A stretch of DNA of 64,000 nt from Ruminococcus sp. (GCA_021202895.1 JAJQCE010000010.1:58920-122919); one strand, 5' to 3'; counted from the stretch's first letter, positions 1 through 9,388 are shown. Program-made: numbers and translations. Notes: generated by a model not told the origin, from the sequence alone.

Positions 1-16
1 AGAAAGGAAAATTAAG

Positions 17-931
17 ATGGAACACTTATTAAAGCTGCTGGATCTTTCAAAGGACGAGATTATTGATATTTTAAATTTGGCTGACCAGCTTAAATATGAA
101 AATAAGAACGACATTGAACATAAGCTGCTCAAGGGCAAGACGCTGGGAATGATTTTTCAGAAGTCGTCAACCCGCACTCGCGTGAGCTTTGAAACGGGAA
201 TGTATCAGCTAGGCGGACAAGCGCTTTTTCTCTCGAACAGAGATTTGCAGATTGGCAGGGGAGAGCCTGTTCAGGACACTGCGAGAGTGCTTTCACGTTA
301 TCTTGACGGTATAATGATACGCACCTTTGAGCAGCAGGAGGTTGAGGACTTGGCGAAATTTGGCTCAATCCCTGTGATAAACGGGCTTACAGATTTTTGC
401 CACCCCTGTCAGGTGCTTGCAGATCTTATGACAATAAGGGAGCATAAAAACCGTCTTGACGGCGTAAAGCTCTGCTATATAGGCGACGGAAACAACATGG
501 CAAATTCGCTTATTGTCGGCGGATTAAAGGTAGGAATGAACGTTTCAATTGCCTGCCCTGACGACTACCGCCCGCATAAGAGCGTGCTTGAATTTGCGAA
601 GGACTATCCTGACAAGTTTACGCTTACCAGTAATATCCTCGAAGCGGCGGCTGACGCAGATGTGCTTTACACTGATGTATGGACGTCAATGGGCGAGGAA
701 GCTGAAACACAAAAGCGCAAAAAGGATTTTGCAGGCTACCAGATTAACGATGAGGTTATGAGCTATGCAAAATCTGACGCAATGGTTCAGCATTGCTTGC
801 CTGCTCACCGTGAGGAGGAAATTACTGAAAAGGTATTTGAGCTTCATGCTGATGAGATTTTTGACGAAGCTGAAAATCGTCTGCACGCTCAAAAGGCTGT
901 AATGGTTAAGGTGATGGGAGAACGGGTTTAA
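17..931 (+). CDS. argF: Ornithine carbamoyltransferase
   Basis: Cytosolic enzyme that joins carbamoyl phosphate to ornithine to give citrulline in arginine synthesis. The 304-residue product is full length for the family. The carbamoyl-phosphate loop STRTR lies at residues 51-55, the HPCQ motif at 129-132, and the ornithine-side HCLP motif at 259-262, which separates it from aspartate carbamoyltransferases. The ATG follows a GAAAGGAA ribosome binding site at the window edge, so upstream operon partners cannot be seen. A strong terminator lies about 40 bases downstream, so argF is the last gene of its transcript. A catabolic role (arginine deiminase pathway) cannot be excluded by sequence alone. 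Confidence 0.95.
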   Translation: MEHLLKLLDLSKDEIIDILNLADQLKYENKNDIEHKLLKGKTLGMIFQKSSTRTRVSFETGMYQLGGQALFLSNRDLQIGRGEPVQDTARVLSRYLDGIMIRTFEQQEVEDLAKFGSIPVINGLTDFCHPCQVLADLMTIREHKNRLDGVKLCYIGDGNNMANSLIVGGLKVGMNVSIACPDDYRPHKSVLEFAKDYPDKFTLTSNILEAAADADVLYTDVWTSMGEEAETQKRKKDFAGYQINDEVMSYAKSDAMVQHCLPAHREEEITEKVFELHADEIFDEAENRLHAQKAVMVKVMGERV

Positions 932-972
932 TACGCTTGATATTTTGACTAGAAACGTTTGGAAAATAATCA

Positions 973-1010
973 AAAAGGCTCTGGGAAAATTTCTCAGAGC
1001 CTTTGTTTTT
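973..1010 (+). terminator. Intrinsic terminator after argF
   Basis: AAAGGCTCTG pairs with CAGAGCCTTT across a short AT-rich loop, followed by GTTTTT. Confidence 0.85.
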
Positions 1011-1061
1011 CTAAGCTTAGTTCGTATAAAACGTTTTTTATGCATTAAGGAGGTAAAATTT

Positions 1062-1243
1062 ATGACATAAGATATGCTTTTCTTTTTATCAACAAGATTA
1101 GCACTGCGGATAGAGTACCTTCGCTTGAAAGAGAAATGGTAAAAAACATTTTTTCAGAGGAGTTTAAATATTGCAGTGATTTTAATGGCGAAAAGGAAAA
1201 TAAAAAAAGCATTTGCAGAGATACAAATGCGGAAAATAATTAG
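1062..1243 (+). pseudogene. Small ORF broken directly after its start codon
   Basis: An ideal ribosome binding site (AAGGAGG, 1047-1053) precedes ATG ACA TAA, a start codon with a stop two codons later. Shifting the frame by one base opens an uninterrupted frame from about 1061 to TAG 1241-1243 of roughly 60 codons (YDIRYAFLFINKIS... ending ...TNAENN). The match of a strong ribosome binding site to a frameshifted start suggests a recently inactivated small gene, or an initiation at a non-standard codon (ATT 1058). The product matches no family I recognise. Confidence 0.4.
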
Positions 1244-1248
1244 ATTTA

Positions 1249-1275
1249 AAGCGGTACGTTTAAGCTGTACCGCTT
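1249..1275 (-). terminator. Hairpin downstream of the C39-like gene
   Basis: AAGCGGTAC (1249-1257 region) pairs with GTACCGCTT in a 9-bp stem a few bases past the stop of the minus-strand gene. The tract after it on the minus strand is AT-rich rather than pure T. It could also act on the plus strand for the broken small ORF. Confidence 0.6.
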
Positions 1276-1280
1276 AGCTT

Positions 1281-2192
1281 TCACTCTATAATAACGCATT
1301 GATTTCCTCTCGATTCAAAAACCGATTCAAACTGCGCTCTGTCGTATTCAATGATTCCTGAAATTGGGTCTGCTATAGTGACCGTGTCCTCGCTGTAGCC
1401 AATCAGCACTGCACCGTGGTTGTTTGTACTCCAGTCTACCCATTCGCCGTCGGTGGTGTACCAGCCCTCAGCTTCACGTCTGTCTTCCATTCCAATTGTC
1501 ACCCATACGACAACGGGAGCACCCTCGCTTACATATCCGTACAGTTTGTCAAAGGTTATGCCCGTTTTATCAACTGCTGTAAGCTCAGAGCCTTGGTCGG
1601 CAAAGTAGCTGTTCGCCGCTGTGATGATTGCGCCTGTTCCGCATATGTAGCCTGTTCCCGCAGGATCGCCGACAAAAACCTCGTTTAAGTCGTTTCCGTA
1701 AAGCAAGCCGTCACTGCCTGTATAAACGTTGTATTCCTCGCAGGGGAGATAGTCCTCTGCCATTGTCACCTTGTCAACGTCAAAGCCGTAGTAGTTAATA
1801 GCCATCGTAAGCGCAGTTATTTCACAGCCTGTCGGAAGCTCAGGCTCCTGATATATTATATCAAAGCCGTCTATAAGATAGCTGTCGGGCAGAGCTTCCT
1901 GTGAAAAATCGGAATCTGTATCTGATGAATCAGTTTGAGAGGAGGAAAGCTCTGTTAGTGCCTGCTCTGAATCAGTCGTCTGAGATGAGCTTTGCTCTGA
2001 AATCAAAGAAGTAGAAGCAGAAACTTCAGTGCTGCTTGGAGAAAGAAGTTTAACAAGTGCAAATATTAATACAATGACAATGAGCAAAGCAGCTGCCGCA
2101 AGAATTATTTTAGCGTGAAGTATATCCTTTGCAAGCTGGTCAGCCTGCGCTCTTCGCTGCTTCAGCTCTTCAAAATCTATGTTGTCGTCCAT
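1281..2192 (-). CDS. Membrane-anchored C39-like cysteine peptidase domain protein
   Basis: A 303-residue protein with a charged cytosolic N-terminus, one membrane segment at about residues 29-50, a Ser/Thr/Gln/Asp-rich linker (about 51-105), then an extracellular C39_2-type papain-like domain. The likely nucleophile is Cys123 in LPTGCEITAL, with the partner His in the NHGAVLIGY segment and a following D-P motif (IADPISG). Unlike bacteriocin-processing C39 exporters, no ABC transporter is fused or adjacent. It probably acts on cell-surface or secreted peptides, but the substrate is unknown. The ATG at 2192 is preferred over an upstream GTG because AAGGTGAT sits 5 bases before it. Confidence 0.75.
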   Translation of the reverse strand: MDDNIDFEELKQRRAQADQLAKDILHAKIILAAAALLIVIVLIFALVKLLSPSSTEVSASTSLISEQSSSQTTDSEQALTELSSSQTDSSDTDSDFSQEALPDSYLIDGFDIIYQEPELPTGCEITALTMAINYYGFDVDKVTMAEDYLPCEEYNVYTGSDGLLYGNDLNEVFVGDPAGTGYICGTGAIITAANSYFADQGSELTAVDKTGITFDKLYGYVSEGAPVVVWVTIGMEDRREAEGWYTTDGEWVDWSTNNHGAVLIGYSEDTVTIADPISGIIEYDRAQFESVFESRGNQCVIIE

Positions 2193-2459
2193 TGAGATCA
2201 CCTTGAATATATGCTAATAATGTTTGAATGTGTCAAATAAAAATGACATCAAAGAATATTTTACATTTTTATAGTGAGAGAAAAATAAAGGTTAAGTGAC
2301 AAAGAGAAAATAATTAGTCAATTGCAATAGTAAATTGTACTGTTTTTCAATTTTTCATATAGACAAACTAGAAAATCAGTTTTATGCCGCTAAATTTTTG
2401 GAATTCCAGCTTCATATACAACAGAATTTCAAGCTGTGTTGGTTTTCTTTTGTTAGGTA
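2193..2459. other. Intergenic region upstream of the C39-like gene
   Basis: AT-rich divergent spacer. No ORF with a ribosome binding site seen. The minus-strand promoter of the C39-like gene presumably lies here; a TATAAA box near 2265 on the minus strand is the best but weak candidate. Confidence 0.4.
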
Positions 2460-2488
2460 TTGAAATTTTCCTCTTTTTATGTTATAAT
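2460..2488 (+). promoter_or_regulatory. Distal sigma-A promoter for the pdxK-trmL transcript
   Basis: TTGAAA (2460-2465), 17-base spacer, TATAAT (2483-2488). Lies about 195 bases before the gene and is followed by a second promoter. Confidence 0.6.
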
Positions 2489-2589
2489 GCTTTTGGAATA
2501 TAGTAACATTTCTTTGGCTCGATTTTCTTGTGTTTTTTCCGATTTTCTTCTTACATTGCACCTTTTTAATATGATTGATTGAAAAGCCC

Positions 2590-2618
2590 TTGCATTTTAA
2601 GGGAGAATGTGATATAAT
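2590..2618 (+). promoter_or_regulatory. Proximal sigma-A promoter for the pdxK-trmL transcript
   Basis: TTGCAT (2590-2595), 17-base spacer, TATAAT (2613-2618) with an extended -10 TG. A CCCTT...AAGGG inverted repeat (2587-2604) overlaps the -35 and spacer and could be an operator. Confidence 0.7.
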
Positions 2619-2683
2619 AAAAACATATCTAGCTGCATTTTTGATACGTGGCTACATTTTATTGTATATCAGAGGTGACTTGC

Positions 2684-3541
2684 TTGAAACATATAAAAAG
2701 CGTGGCGGCTATTCATGATATTTCTGGAATAGGAAAATGCTCGCTGACTGTTATAATTCCTACTCTTTCGGCTATGGGTGTGCAGGTTTGTCCTGTTCCT
2801 ACAGCGGTGCTTTCAGCACATACTGGCTTCGGCGAATTTGTCATGCGTGATTTGACAGACTTTGTAAGCGATGCGCTGGAGCATTATCATAAGCTTGGCA
2901 CGGATTTTGACTGCGTGTACAGCGGATTTTTGGCTTCTCAGCAGCAGATTGACCATTGCCTTGACTTTCTTTCGGCTTATCAGGACGCTTTAAAGGTGGT
3001 AGATCCTGTTATGGGTGATAACGGCAAGCCTTATAAAACCTACACCAATGAGATGTGCGCTAAAATGGTTCAGCTTGTGCGTGCGGCGGATATTATCACG
3101 CCTAATCTTACCGAAGCGGCAATTTTGCTTGGCGAGGATTATCCCTATGGCAAGCTTAGCGTAAGCGAAGTTAAATCGTGGCTTGTCAGACTTTCACAGT
3201 TAGGACCTAAGACGGTGGTTATTACAAGCGTTAATATTTCTGATAATGGTATTTCGTCTGTTGGATACGACGCTTTGAGCAATAGCTTTTGGAGAGTTGT
3301 GAACGATTATGTTCCCGCAAGCTATTCAGGCTGTGGAGATTTGTATACCGCTGTGCTAACGGGCGGACTTTTGTCAGGTGACAGCCTGCCAGTTGCGATG
3401 AGCCGTGCTTCGGGATTTACAAAGCTTACGGTAAAAACGACCTACAGCTATGGCTTGACTAAGTATGACGGTATTTTGTTTGAACCGCAGCTGCCGTGGC
3501 TTAATGGCTATAATGATTTTAGCGATTTTGAAAGCTTTTGA
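2684..3541 (+). CDS. pdxK: Pyridoxamine/pyridoxal kinase (PfkB/ribokinase fold)
   Basis: Phosphorylates B6 vitamers for pyridoxal-phosphate salvage. The 285-residue product opens with the family signature HDISGIGKCSLT and PTAVLSAHTGFG, has DPVMGDNGK and the ITPNLTEA segment, and ends with the SGCGDLYTA anion-hole/catalytic Asp motif of the ribokinase fold. TTG 2684 is chosen because AGAGGTGA (2671-2678) is correctly spaced; the GTG at 2648 lacks a ribosome binding site. trmL starts 11 bases after the stop, so the two are probably co-transcribed. A hydroxymethylpyrimidine kinase activity (ThiD-like) is a possible alternative. Confidence 0.85.
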   Translation: MKHIKSVAAIHDISGIGKCSLTVIIPTLSAMGVQVCPVPTAVLSAHTGFGEFVMRDLTDFVSDALEHYHKLGTDFDCVYSGFLASQQQIDHCLDFLSAYQDALKVVDPVMGDNGKPYKTYTNEMCAKMVQLVRAADIITPNLTEAAILLGEDYPYGKLSVSEVKSWLVRLSQLGPKTVVITSVNISDNGISSVGYDALSNSFWRVVNDYVPASYSGCGDLYTAVLTGGLLSGDSLPVAMSRASGFTKLTVKTTYSYGLTKYDGILFEPQLPWLNGYNDFSDFESF

Positions 3542-3552
3542 CGAGGTGGCTA

Positions 3553-4056
3553 ATGGCGAAACTTAATATAGTTCTTGTGGAACCGAGAATACCGCAGAAC
3601 ACAGGGAATATCTCAAGAACCTGCGCTGTGACAGGTGCGACTCTGCATCTTGTAAAGCCTTACGGCTTTGAAATTACCGATAGAAATTTAAAGCGTTCTG
3701 GACTTGATTACTGGGATAAGCTTGAGATTTATGAGTACAATAATTTGGACAGCTTTTTTGAGCTGACAAGCGGTGAGTATTATTATTTCACCACAAAGGG
3801 AAGGAAGCTCTACAGTGATATTTGCTATCCTGAAAATGCCGATGTTTATTTGTTGTTCGGCAGAGAGGACAAGGGCTTGCCAGAGGAGCTGCTTTATGCA
3901 AACCCTGACAGATGCGCAAGAATACCGATGAGGAATATGTTGAGGAGTCTTAATCTTTCAAACTCTGCGGCGATTGCCGCATATGAGGTTTTGAGGCAGT
4001 GGGATTTTTCAGAGCTTGAGCTTGTCGGCGAGCTGACAAAGTACAAATGGGATTAA
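3553..4056 (+). CDS. trmL: tRNA (cytidine/uridine(34)-2'-O)-methyltransferase
   Basis: SPOUT-class enzyme that 2'-O-methylates the wobble base of tRNA-Leu isoacceptors using S-adenosylmethionine. The 167 residues carry all three SpoU motifs in order: LVEPRIPQNTGNISRTC near the N-terminus, LLFGREDKGLP in the middle, and IPMRNMLRSLNLSNSAA at the C-terminal trefoil knot. Length is typical. The start is ATG 3553, 4 bases after GAGGTGG; an in-frame TTG at 3538 overlaps the pdxK stop and has no ribosome binding site. Downstream partner in the pdxK transcript. Confidence 0.92.
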   Translation: MAKLNIVLVEPRIPQNTGNISRTCAVTGATLHLVKPYGFEITDRNLKRSGLDYWDKLEIYEYNNLDSFFELTSGEYYYFTTKGRKLYSDICYPENADVYLLFGREDKGLPEELLYANPDRCARIPMRNMLRSLNLSNSAAIAAYEVLRQWDFSELELVGELTKYKWD

Positions 4057-4077
4057 ATAACGAAAGGAAGCGATGAT

Positions 4078-4947
4078 ATGTCAAAAATAAAATTGGTAAC
4101 CGATTCAGCGTCCGATATTGATGAAAAGACCGAAAAGGAGCTGGATATAATGATAGTTCCGTTCAAGGTGACAATCGGCGATAAAAGCTATCTTAGCAGA
4201 GTAGATTTTACAAATGAGCAGTTTTATAAAATGATGGAAGAGTATGACGGTATGCCTACTCATTCTCAGATAACCGCATTTGAATTTACAGAGATTTTCG
4301 AGCAGCTTTTTGCTCAGGGCTACAGCGATGTTATAAATGTTTCTATAAATAAAGAGGGAAGTGCTACTCACAGCAATGCGGTTATGGCTGCAAAGCAGTT
4401 TTTTGACGAGCATCCCGACAGGGTAAAGAGCTTTCATATTTACAATATTGACGGAATAGGCTATACGGGTGCTTACGGTTATCCTGTAACTCAGGGTGCG
4501 ATTAAGGCGGCGAAAGGGGAGTCCGCAAAGGAGATTGTTGAGTATATTGAGGACTGGGTTAAAAATTGCACTACGTTTTTTGCACCATATTCGCTTAAAT
4601 ACGCAAAGAAATCAGGAAGGATTCCATCAGCGGCGGCGTTTGCGGGCGAGCTTATGGGGCTAAGACCTATAATGCGTATTCAGGATAATAAAATTGTTAC
4701 CAACAGTAAGGTGAGGGGCGACAAGAGTATAATTCCTGAAATAGTTTCGCTTACCGCAAACGAGATTATACCGCATACACCGTATTCTTTAGTGTACGGC
4801 TGTGACAGCAGTGTTCGTGATGAAATGGCTGCGGCAATGACAAAGAAAATGGGTTATCCGCCTGTGGAAATGTATCAGATCGGTGCGGCTATTGCAATCA
4901 ACGCAGGGCCAAAGGTTGTAGGTACTATTTTTAAGCGCAAGGGATAA
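4078..4947 (+). CDS. DegV family fatty-acid-binding protein
   Basis: A 289-residue DegV (FakB-type) protein. Family members hold a fatty acid in a buried pocket and present it to the FakA kinase. Visible signatures are VTDSASDI at the N-terminus, the MPTHSQIT segment where the carboxylate-binding residues lie, GSATHSNA and the C-terminal GPKVVGTIF. A ribosome binding site (GAAAGGAAGC) precedes the ATG, and the 21-base gap from trmL suggests read-through. No fakA is near, so the kinase partner would be encoded elsewhere. Confidence 0.9.
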   Translation: MSKIKLVTDSASDIDEKTEKELDIMIVPFKVTIGDKSYLSRVDFTNEQFYKMMEEYDGMPTHSQITAFEFTEIFEQLFAQGYSDVINVSINKEGSATHSNAVMAAKQFFDEHPDRVKSFHIYNIDGIGYTGAYGYPVTQGAIKAAKGESAKEIVEYIEDWVKNCTTFFAPYSLKYAKKSGRIPSAAAFAGELMGLRPIMRIQDNKIVTNSKVRGDKSIIPEIVSLTANEIIPHTPYSLVYGCDSSVRDEMAAAMTKKMGYPPVEMYQIGAAIAINAGPKVVGTIFKRKG

Positions 4948-4995
4948 GACTGTGTAACCTAAATAGATAATACGTAAAAAATCAGTTAAAAGCCC

Positions 4996-5024
4996 TTGAT
5001 TTTTTTCTCGTGATGTGGTATACT
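4996..5024 (+). promoter_or_regulatory. Sigma-A promoter of the pgk operon
   Basis: TTGATT (4996-5001), 17-base spacer, TATACT (5019-5024), about 95 bases before pgk. Confidence 0.75.
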
Positions 5025-5119
5025 ATAAAGTGGGTAATTTTTATCCGAATTATGTTAATAAATGGAGCGGACTGCATTAGCACGGCTCTGGAAATTTCTT
5101 ATGAAAGGATGTCAATAAT

Positions 5120-6334
5120 ATGGCAGGATTAAACAAGGTTACGGTTGACGACATTGATGTCAAGGGCAAAAAGGTTCTCGTGAGGGTTGATTTCAACGTT
5201 CCGCTTAAGGACGGCAAAATCACAAACGACAACAGAATTACAGCGGCTCTCCCTACAATTAAGAAGCTGGTGGCAGACGGTGGAAGGGTTATACTTTGCT
5301 CGCATTTAGGCAAGCCGAAGAATGGACCAGAGGACAAGTTTTCGCTTGCGCCTGCGGCTAACAGATTAGCTGAGCTTTTGCCTGATGTCAAGGTTACGTT
5401 TGCAAAGGACGACGAGGTAGTCGGAGCAAACGCTAAAAAGGCAGTTGCGGAGATGAACGATGGAGAAATTGTAGTTCTTGAGAACACAAGGTTCAGAAAG
5501 GAAGAAACCAAGAATTTAGAGCCGTTTTCATCGGAGCTTGCTTCCTTGGCTGACGTTTATGTAATGGACGCTTTCGGTTCAGCTCACAGAGCGCACTGCT
5601 CAACTGCGGGAGTTACCGCTCATATCAAGGATACGGCTGTAGGCTACCTGATGCAGAAGGAGATTAACTTCTTAGGAAACGCAGTTGAAAATCCTGTAAG
5701 ACCTTTTGTTGCGATTTTAGGCGGAGCAAAGGTTGCCGATAAGCTTAACGTTATAAACAATCTCATCGAAAAGTGCGACACGCTGATTATCGGCGGAGGA
5801 ATGGCATATACATTTTTAAAGGCACAGGGCTATGAGGTAGGCTCATCGCTTGTTGACGATACCAAGCTTGACTACTGCAAAGAGATGATTCAAAAGGCTG
5901 CTGCAAGCGGCAAGAAGCTGCTTTTGCCTGTAGATACTATCGTTGCACCCTCTTTCCCTGACCCGATTGACGCTGAAATTGAAGTTAAGAATGTAAGCGT
6001 AAGTGAAATTCCTGCTGATGAGATGGGTCTTGACATCGGTGAAAAGACAGCTCAGCTTTACGCTGAAGCGGTTAAGAACGCAAAGACTGTAGTTTGGAAC
6101 GGTCCTATGGGAGTGTTTGAGAATCCTGTTCTGGCAAAGGGAACAATTGCGGTAGCTAAGTCTTTGGCTGAAACTGACGCTACAACTATAATCGGCGGCG
6201 GTGACAGTGCGGCTGCGGTAATTCAGCTTGGCTTTGCAGACAAGATGTCGCATATCTCAACAGGCGGCGGAGCTTCTCTTGAGTATCTTGAGGGTAAGGT
6301 TCTCCCTGGAATTGACGTTATTGCCGACAAGTAA
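5120..6334 (+). CDS. pgk: Phosphoglycerate kinase
   Basis: Makes ATP from 1,3-bisphosphoglycerate in glycolysis. The 404-residue monomer has the two-lobed layout: RVDFNVPL near residue 22, the basic-patch segments SHLGKP and ENTRF, the LGGAKVADK hinge region, and in the C-terminal lobe NGPMGVFE and the nucleotide-binding [10 protein letters not shown]. First gene of an operon with a membrane protein, tpiA and gpmI. gapA, often first in Firmicute glycolytic operons, is absent here. The ATG has a GAAAGGATG ribosome binding site. Confidence 0.97.
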   Translation: MAGLNKVTVDDIDVKGKKVLVRVDFNVPLKDGKITNDNRITAALPTIKKLVADGGRVILCSHLGKPKNGPEDKFSLAPAANRLAELLPDVKVTFAKDDEVVGANAKKAVAEMNDGEIVVLENTRFRKEETKNLEPFSSELASLADVYVMDAFGSAHRAHCSTAGVTAHIKDTAVGYLMQKEINFLGNAVENPVRPFVAILGGAKVADKLNVINNLIEKCDTLIIGGGMAYTFLKAQGYEVGSSLVDDTKLDYCKEMIQKAAASGKKLLLPVDTIVAPSFPDPIDAEIEVKNVSVSEIPADEMGLDIGEKTAQLYAEAVKNAKTVVWNGPMGVFENPVLAKGTIAVAKSLAETDATTIIGGGDSAAAVIQLGFADKMSHISTGGGASLEYLEGKVLPGIDVIADK

Positions 6335-6342
6335 TACTTTAG

Positions 6343-6377
6343 GCGGGGTCTGCTTAAATTTACGCTAACCCCGCTTT
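6343..6377 (+). terminator. Weak hairpin between pgk and the next gene
   Basis: GCGGGGT (6343-6349) pairs with ACCCCGC (6368-6374), followed by only TTT. Probably an attenuating or mRNA-stabilising hairpin rather than a full terminator, since the downstream genes have no evident promoter. Confidence 0.45.
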
Positions 6378-6413
6378 AAATTGCTTTTATAATTAAGGAG
6401 ATTTGCAAAACAA

Positions 6414-6986
6414 ATGACAGAGATTGAGTTATATGCTCTTGCGCTTTTGACGGCGGACGAAACGGGTAACGCATTTGGAGTAACTGGAGTTTTGGATAAG
6501 TACGGAAATATTTTCGGATTTGTGATTTTAGTGTTCGGACTTATTTTCCTCTACTTTTCATTTAAGCTTAAAAAAATGGGCGGCTTTTATCTTGAATCTC
6601 AGAACCATGATCCAATAATCAAGGAAACAGGATATCTTCCGGGCGAAGCTAAAGTTGGCGAGCGCAGAACAAGCGAAATTCTAGGAAAGACTTTCAGCGA
6701 AATGCAGCTTATCTTTGAGCTTGATGGTGAAACCTACGAAAAATGGACGCCTGATTTAGGCAGCGAGGGCAGCGTTAAAATCGAATACAATCCCGAAAAT
6801 CCGAGTGAATTTTACATATCCGACAAGCTTCAGGAGGACGACGAAGCACCAAGCCATGATGAGGACGGCAAAGAGGTGGAGGAGCTTAAGGAGCCGCCGA
6901 ACAAGGCTTTTATAGCTATGCTTGTTTTCTCAATTGTTTTGCTTGCGTTAGGAGCAGGATTTTTATACGATTTTTATTTACTTTAG
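6414..6986 (+). CDS. DUF3592-like two-pass membrane protein in the glycolytic operon
   Basis: Not firmly recognised. The 190 residues show a membrane segment at about 32-50, a soluble domain of about 110 residues with a strand-rich section (MQLIFELDGETYEKWTPD) resembling DUF3592 proteins, an acidic stretch near 140-158, and a second membrane segment at about 166-188. It sits between pgk and tpiA with 16 bases to tpiA, so it is co-transcribed with glycolytic enzymes, although nothing in the sequence links it to glycolysis. The start ATG follows TAAGGAGATTTG. Confidence 0.6.
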   Translation: MTEIELYALALLTADETGNAFGVTGVLDKYGNIFGFVILVFGLIFLYFSFKLKKMGGFYLESQNHDPIIKETGYLPGEAKVGERRTSEILGKTFSEMQLIFELDGETYEKWTPDLGSEGSVKIEYNPENPSEFYISDKLQEDDEAPSHDEDGKEVEELKEPPNKAFIAMLVFSIVLLALGAGFLYDFYLL

Positions 6987-7002
6987 AAAAGGAGTTTTAA
7001 AG

Positions 7003-7779
7003 ATGAAAAAAGATGTCAGAAAGGCTATTATAGCTGGAAACTGGAAGATGAACAAAACGCGTCCCGAAGCTAAAGAGCTTCTGGAGGCAATAAAGCCGCT
7101 TGTTGCAAATGCTAACGGCAAGGTTGAGGTTATAGCCTGTGTTCCGTTCACAAACCTTGAAACCGCAGTTGCGGCAACCGAGGGCAGCAACGTAAAGGTT
7201 GGAGCGGAAAATGTACACTTTGAAAAGAGTGGAGCTTATACAGGCGAAATCTCGGCTGATATGTTAGTCGAGGTTGGAGTAGAGTATGTAGTTATCGGAC
7301 ACAGCGAGCGCAGACAGTATTTCGGTGAAACCGATGAAACTGTGAACAAGAGAACAAAGGCTGCTTTGGCGGCGGGCTTAAAGCCGATAGTTTGCGTGGG
7401 CGAGCTGCTCTGGGAGCGTGAGTGCTCAATTACTGAGGAGGTAATCGCAAGGCAGATTAAGCTTGATTTGTTTGACGTAGCTGCTGAGGACGTAAAAAAG
7501 ACGGTTATCGCTTACGAGCCTGTATGGGCAATCGGCACAGGCAAGACCGCTACTGCGGATCAGGCGGAGGAAGTTTGCGCATTTATTCGTAATACTCTTG
7601 CTAAGCTTTATGATGAGCAAACTGCACAGGCGGTGACGATTCAGTACGGCGGTTCGATGAATGCTACAAACTGCGCAGAGCTGCTCAGTAAGGAAAATGT
7701 AGACGGCGGACTTATCGGCGGAGCTTCTCTTAAGGCGAACGATTTTAACACTATCGTTCAGGCGGCTGTTAATTTGTAA
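7003..7779 (+). CDS. tpiA: Triosephosphate isomerase
   Basis: Interconverts dihydroxyacetone phosphate and glyceraldehyde 3-phosphate. The 258-residue TIM barrel shows the catalytic Lys in GNWKMNK, the catalytic His in VIGHSERR, the catalytic Glu in AYEPVWAIGTGKTA with its flexible phosphate loop, and the phosphate-binding QYGGSM and GGASL segments. Strong AAAGGAG ribosome binding site. Gap to gpmI is 14 bases. Confidence 0.97.
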   Translation: MKKDVRKAIIAGNWKMNKTRPEAKELLEAIKPLVANANGKVEVIACVPFTNLETAVAATEGSNVKVGAENVHFEKSGAYTGEISADMLVEVGVEYVVIGHSERRQYFGETDETVNKRTKAALAAGLKPIVCVGELLWERECSITEEVIARQIKLDLFDVAAEDVKKTVIAYEPVWAIGTGKTATADQAEEVCAFIRNTLAKLYDEQTAQAVTIQYGGSMNATNCAELLSKENVDGGLIGGASLKANDFNTIVQAAVNL

Positions 7780-7793
7780 AGGAGTATAAAGCT

Positions 7794-9380
7794 ATGGCAA
7801 CTAAAAAACCTGTTGTATTGGTAGTAATGGATGGAGTAGGCTTTTCAGTGACAGGTTTGGGAGACGCCGTTACAGAGGCTAATACCCCTACTCTTGATAT
7901 GCTTTTAAAGGACTATCCTCATACCTCTCTCAAAGCGCACGGCGACGCTGTAGGCTTGCCGTCGGACGATGATATGGGAAATTCAGAGGTGGGGCATAAC
8001 GCTTTAGGCTGCGGACAGATTTATTCGCAGGGAGCTAAGCTTGTAAACGAGTCTATCGAAAGCGGAAAGATGTTTTCCTCACAGACATGGAAAAATCTCA
8101 CAAGCAATTGTATTGAAAAATCATCGACGCTTCACTTTATAGGTCTCCTTTCAGATGGAAATGTTCACTCGAATATTTCTCATTTGAAGATAATGATTAA
8201 GCGTGCAAAGGAAAGCGGAGTTTCAAAGGTCAGATGCCACATTCTGCTTGACGGACGAGATGTTCCCGCAACCTCCGGAATGACATATATTAAAGAGCTT
8301 GAGGACTGCCTCGCTTCACTTAACGATGAGAGCTTTGACGGCAAAATCGCTTCGGGCGGCGGCAGAATGAAAGTGACTATGGACAGGTATCAGGCTGATT
8401 GGAACATGGTTAAGTTAGGCTGGGATACTCACGTTAAAGGCGAGGGCAGAATGTTCTCGTCAGCAGAGGAAGCATATACCACGCTTCGTGAGGAAACGCA
8501 GGCGATAGATCAGGATTTGCCTCCTTTTGTTATCGCAAGCGATGGAGAACCCATTGGAAAGATAGTTGATAATGACAGTGTAATTCTCTTTAATTTCAGA
8601 GGCGACCGTGCAATCGAGCTTTCAATGGCGTTTGATGTTGAGGGCTTTGACAGCTTTGACAAGGGTGGATACGATCCTAAGGTTTTGTATGCGGGAATGC
8701 TTCAGTATGACGGAGATCTTAATCTTCCTAAGAGCTATCTTGTAGAGCCGCCTGAAATCACGAATACGCTTTCAGAGCTTTTGGTGAATAACGGTCTTGC
8801 AAGCTATGCTGTTTCTGAAACGCAGAAATACGGACACGTGACATATTTCTGGAACGGCAATAAGTCCGAGAAATTCTCTGAGGATCTGGAGGTTTGGAAA
8901 GAGATTCCGTCAGACAAGGTTTCCTTTGACGAGCGCCCGTGGATGAAGTCGGCGGAAATTACAGATGATCTTATCGAGGCTATCAGGTCGGGTAAATACG
9001 ATTTCCTGCGCTGCAACTATCCGAACGGCGACATGGTTGGACATACGGGAAGTATGGACGCTACTATTGTAGGCGTTGAAGCGGTTGATCTGGGTCTTGC
9101 ACGTCTGATAAAGATTTGCGATGAGTGCAACTGCACGCTTCTTGTTACTGCCGACCACGGAAATGCGGATGAAATGCTTGAGAAAAACAAAAAGGGCGAG
9201 ATTCAGGTAAGAACCGCCCACTCGCTCAACCGTGTTCCGTTTGTAATTTGGGACAAGGAGGAGCGTCATGAAATTATAGATTCCGAGAGCAAAAAGTATG
9301 GTCTTGCGAATATCGCTCCGACTGTGGCTAAGCTGCTTGGTCTTGAAGCACCGGAGTGCTGGGAAGCTTCAATGATTTGA
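7794..9380 (+). CDS. gpmI: 2,3-bisphosphoglycerate-independent phosphoglycerate mutase
   Basis: Mn-dependent mutase converting 3- to 2-phosphoglycerate. At 528 residues it is full length. The alkaline-phosphatase-like domain shows the first metal Asp in VVMDGVG (residue 13), the catalytic phospho-serine Ser64 in MGNSEVGHNA, the substrate segment DGRDVPATSG, and the C-terminal metal ligands in TADHGNADEM and TAHSLNRVP. Last gene of the pgk operon; terminator follows directly. Confidence 0.97.
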   Translation: MATKKPVVLVVMDGVGFSVTGLGDAVTEANTPTLDMLLKDYPHTSLKAHGDAVGLPSDDDMGNSEVGHNALGCGQIYSQGAKLVNESIESGKMFSSQTWKNLTSNCIEKSSTLHFIGLLSDGNVHSNISHLKIMIKRAKESGVSKVRCHILLDGRDVPATSGMTYIKELEDCLASLNDESFDGKIASGGGRMKVTMDRYQADWNMVKLGWDTHVKGEGRMFSSAEEAYTTLREETQAIDQDLPPFVIASDGEPIGKIVDNDSVILFNFRGDRAIELSMAFDVEGFDSFDKGGYDPKVLYAGMLQYDGDLNLPKSYLVEPPEITNTLSELLVNNGLASYAVSETQKYGHVTYFWNGNKSEKFSEDLEVWKEIPSDKVSFDERPWMKSAEITDDLIEAIRSGKYDFLRCNYPNGDMVGHTGSMDATIVGVEAVDLGLARLIKICDECNCTLLVTADHGNADEMLEKNKKGEIQVRTAHSLNRVPFVIWDKEERHEIIDSESKKYGLANIAPTVAKLLGLEAPECWEASMI

Positions 9381-9388
9381 TAAAATGG

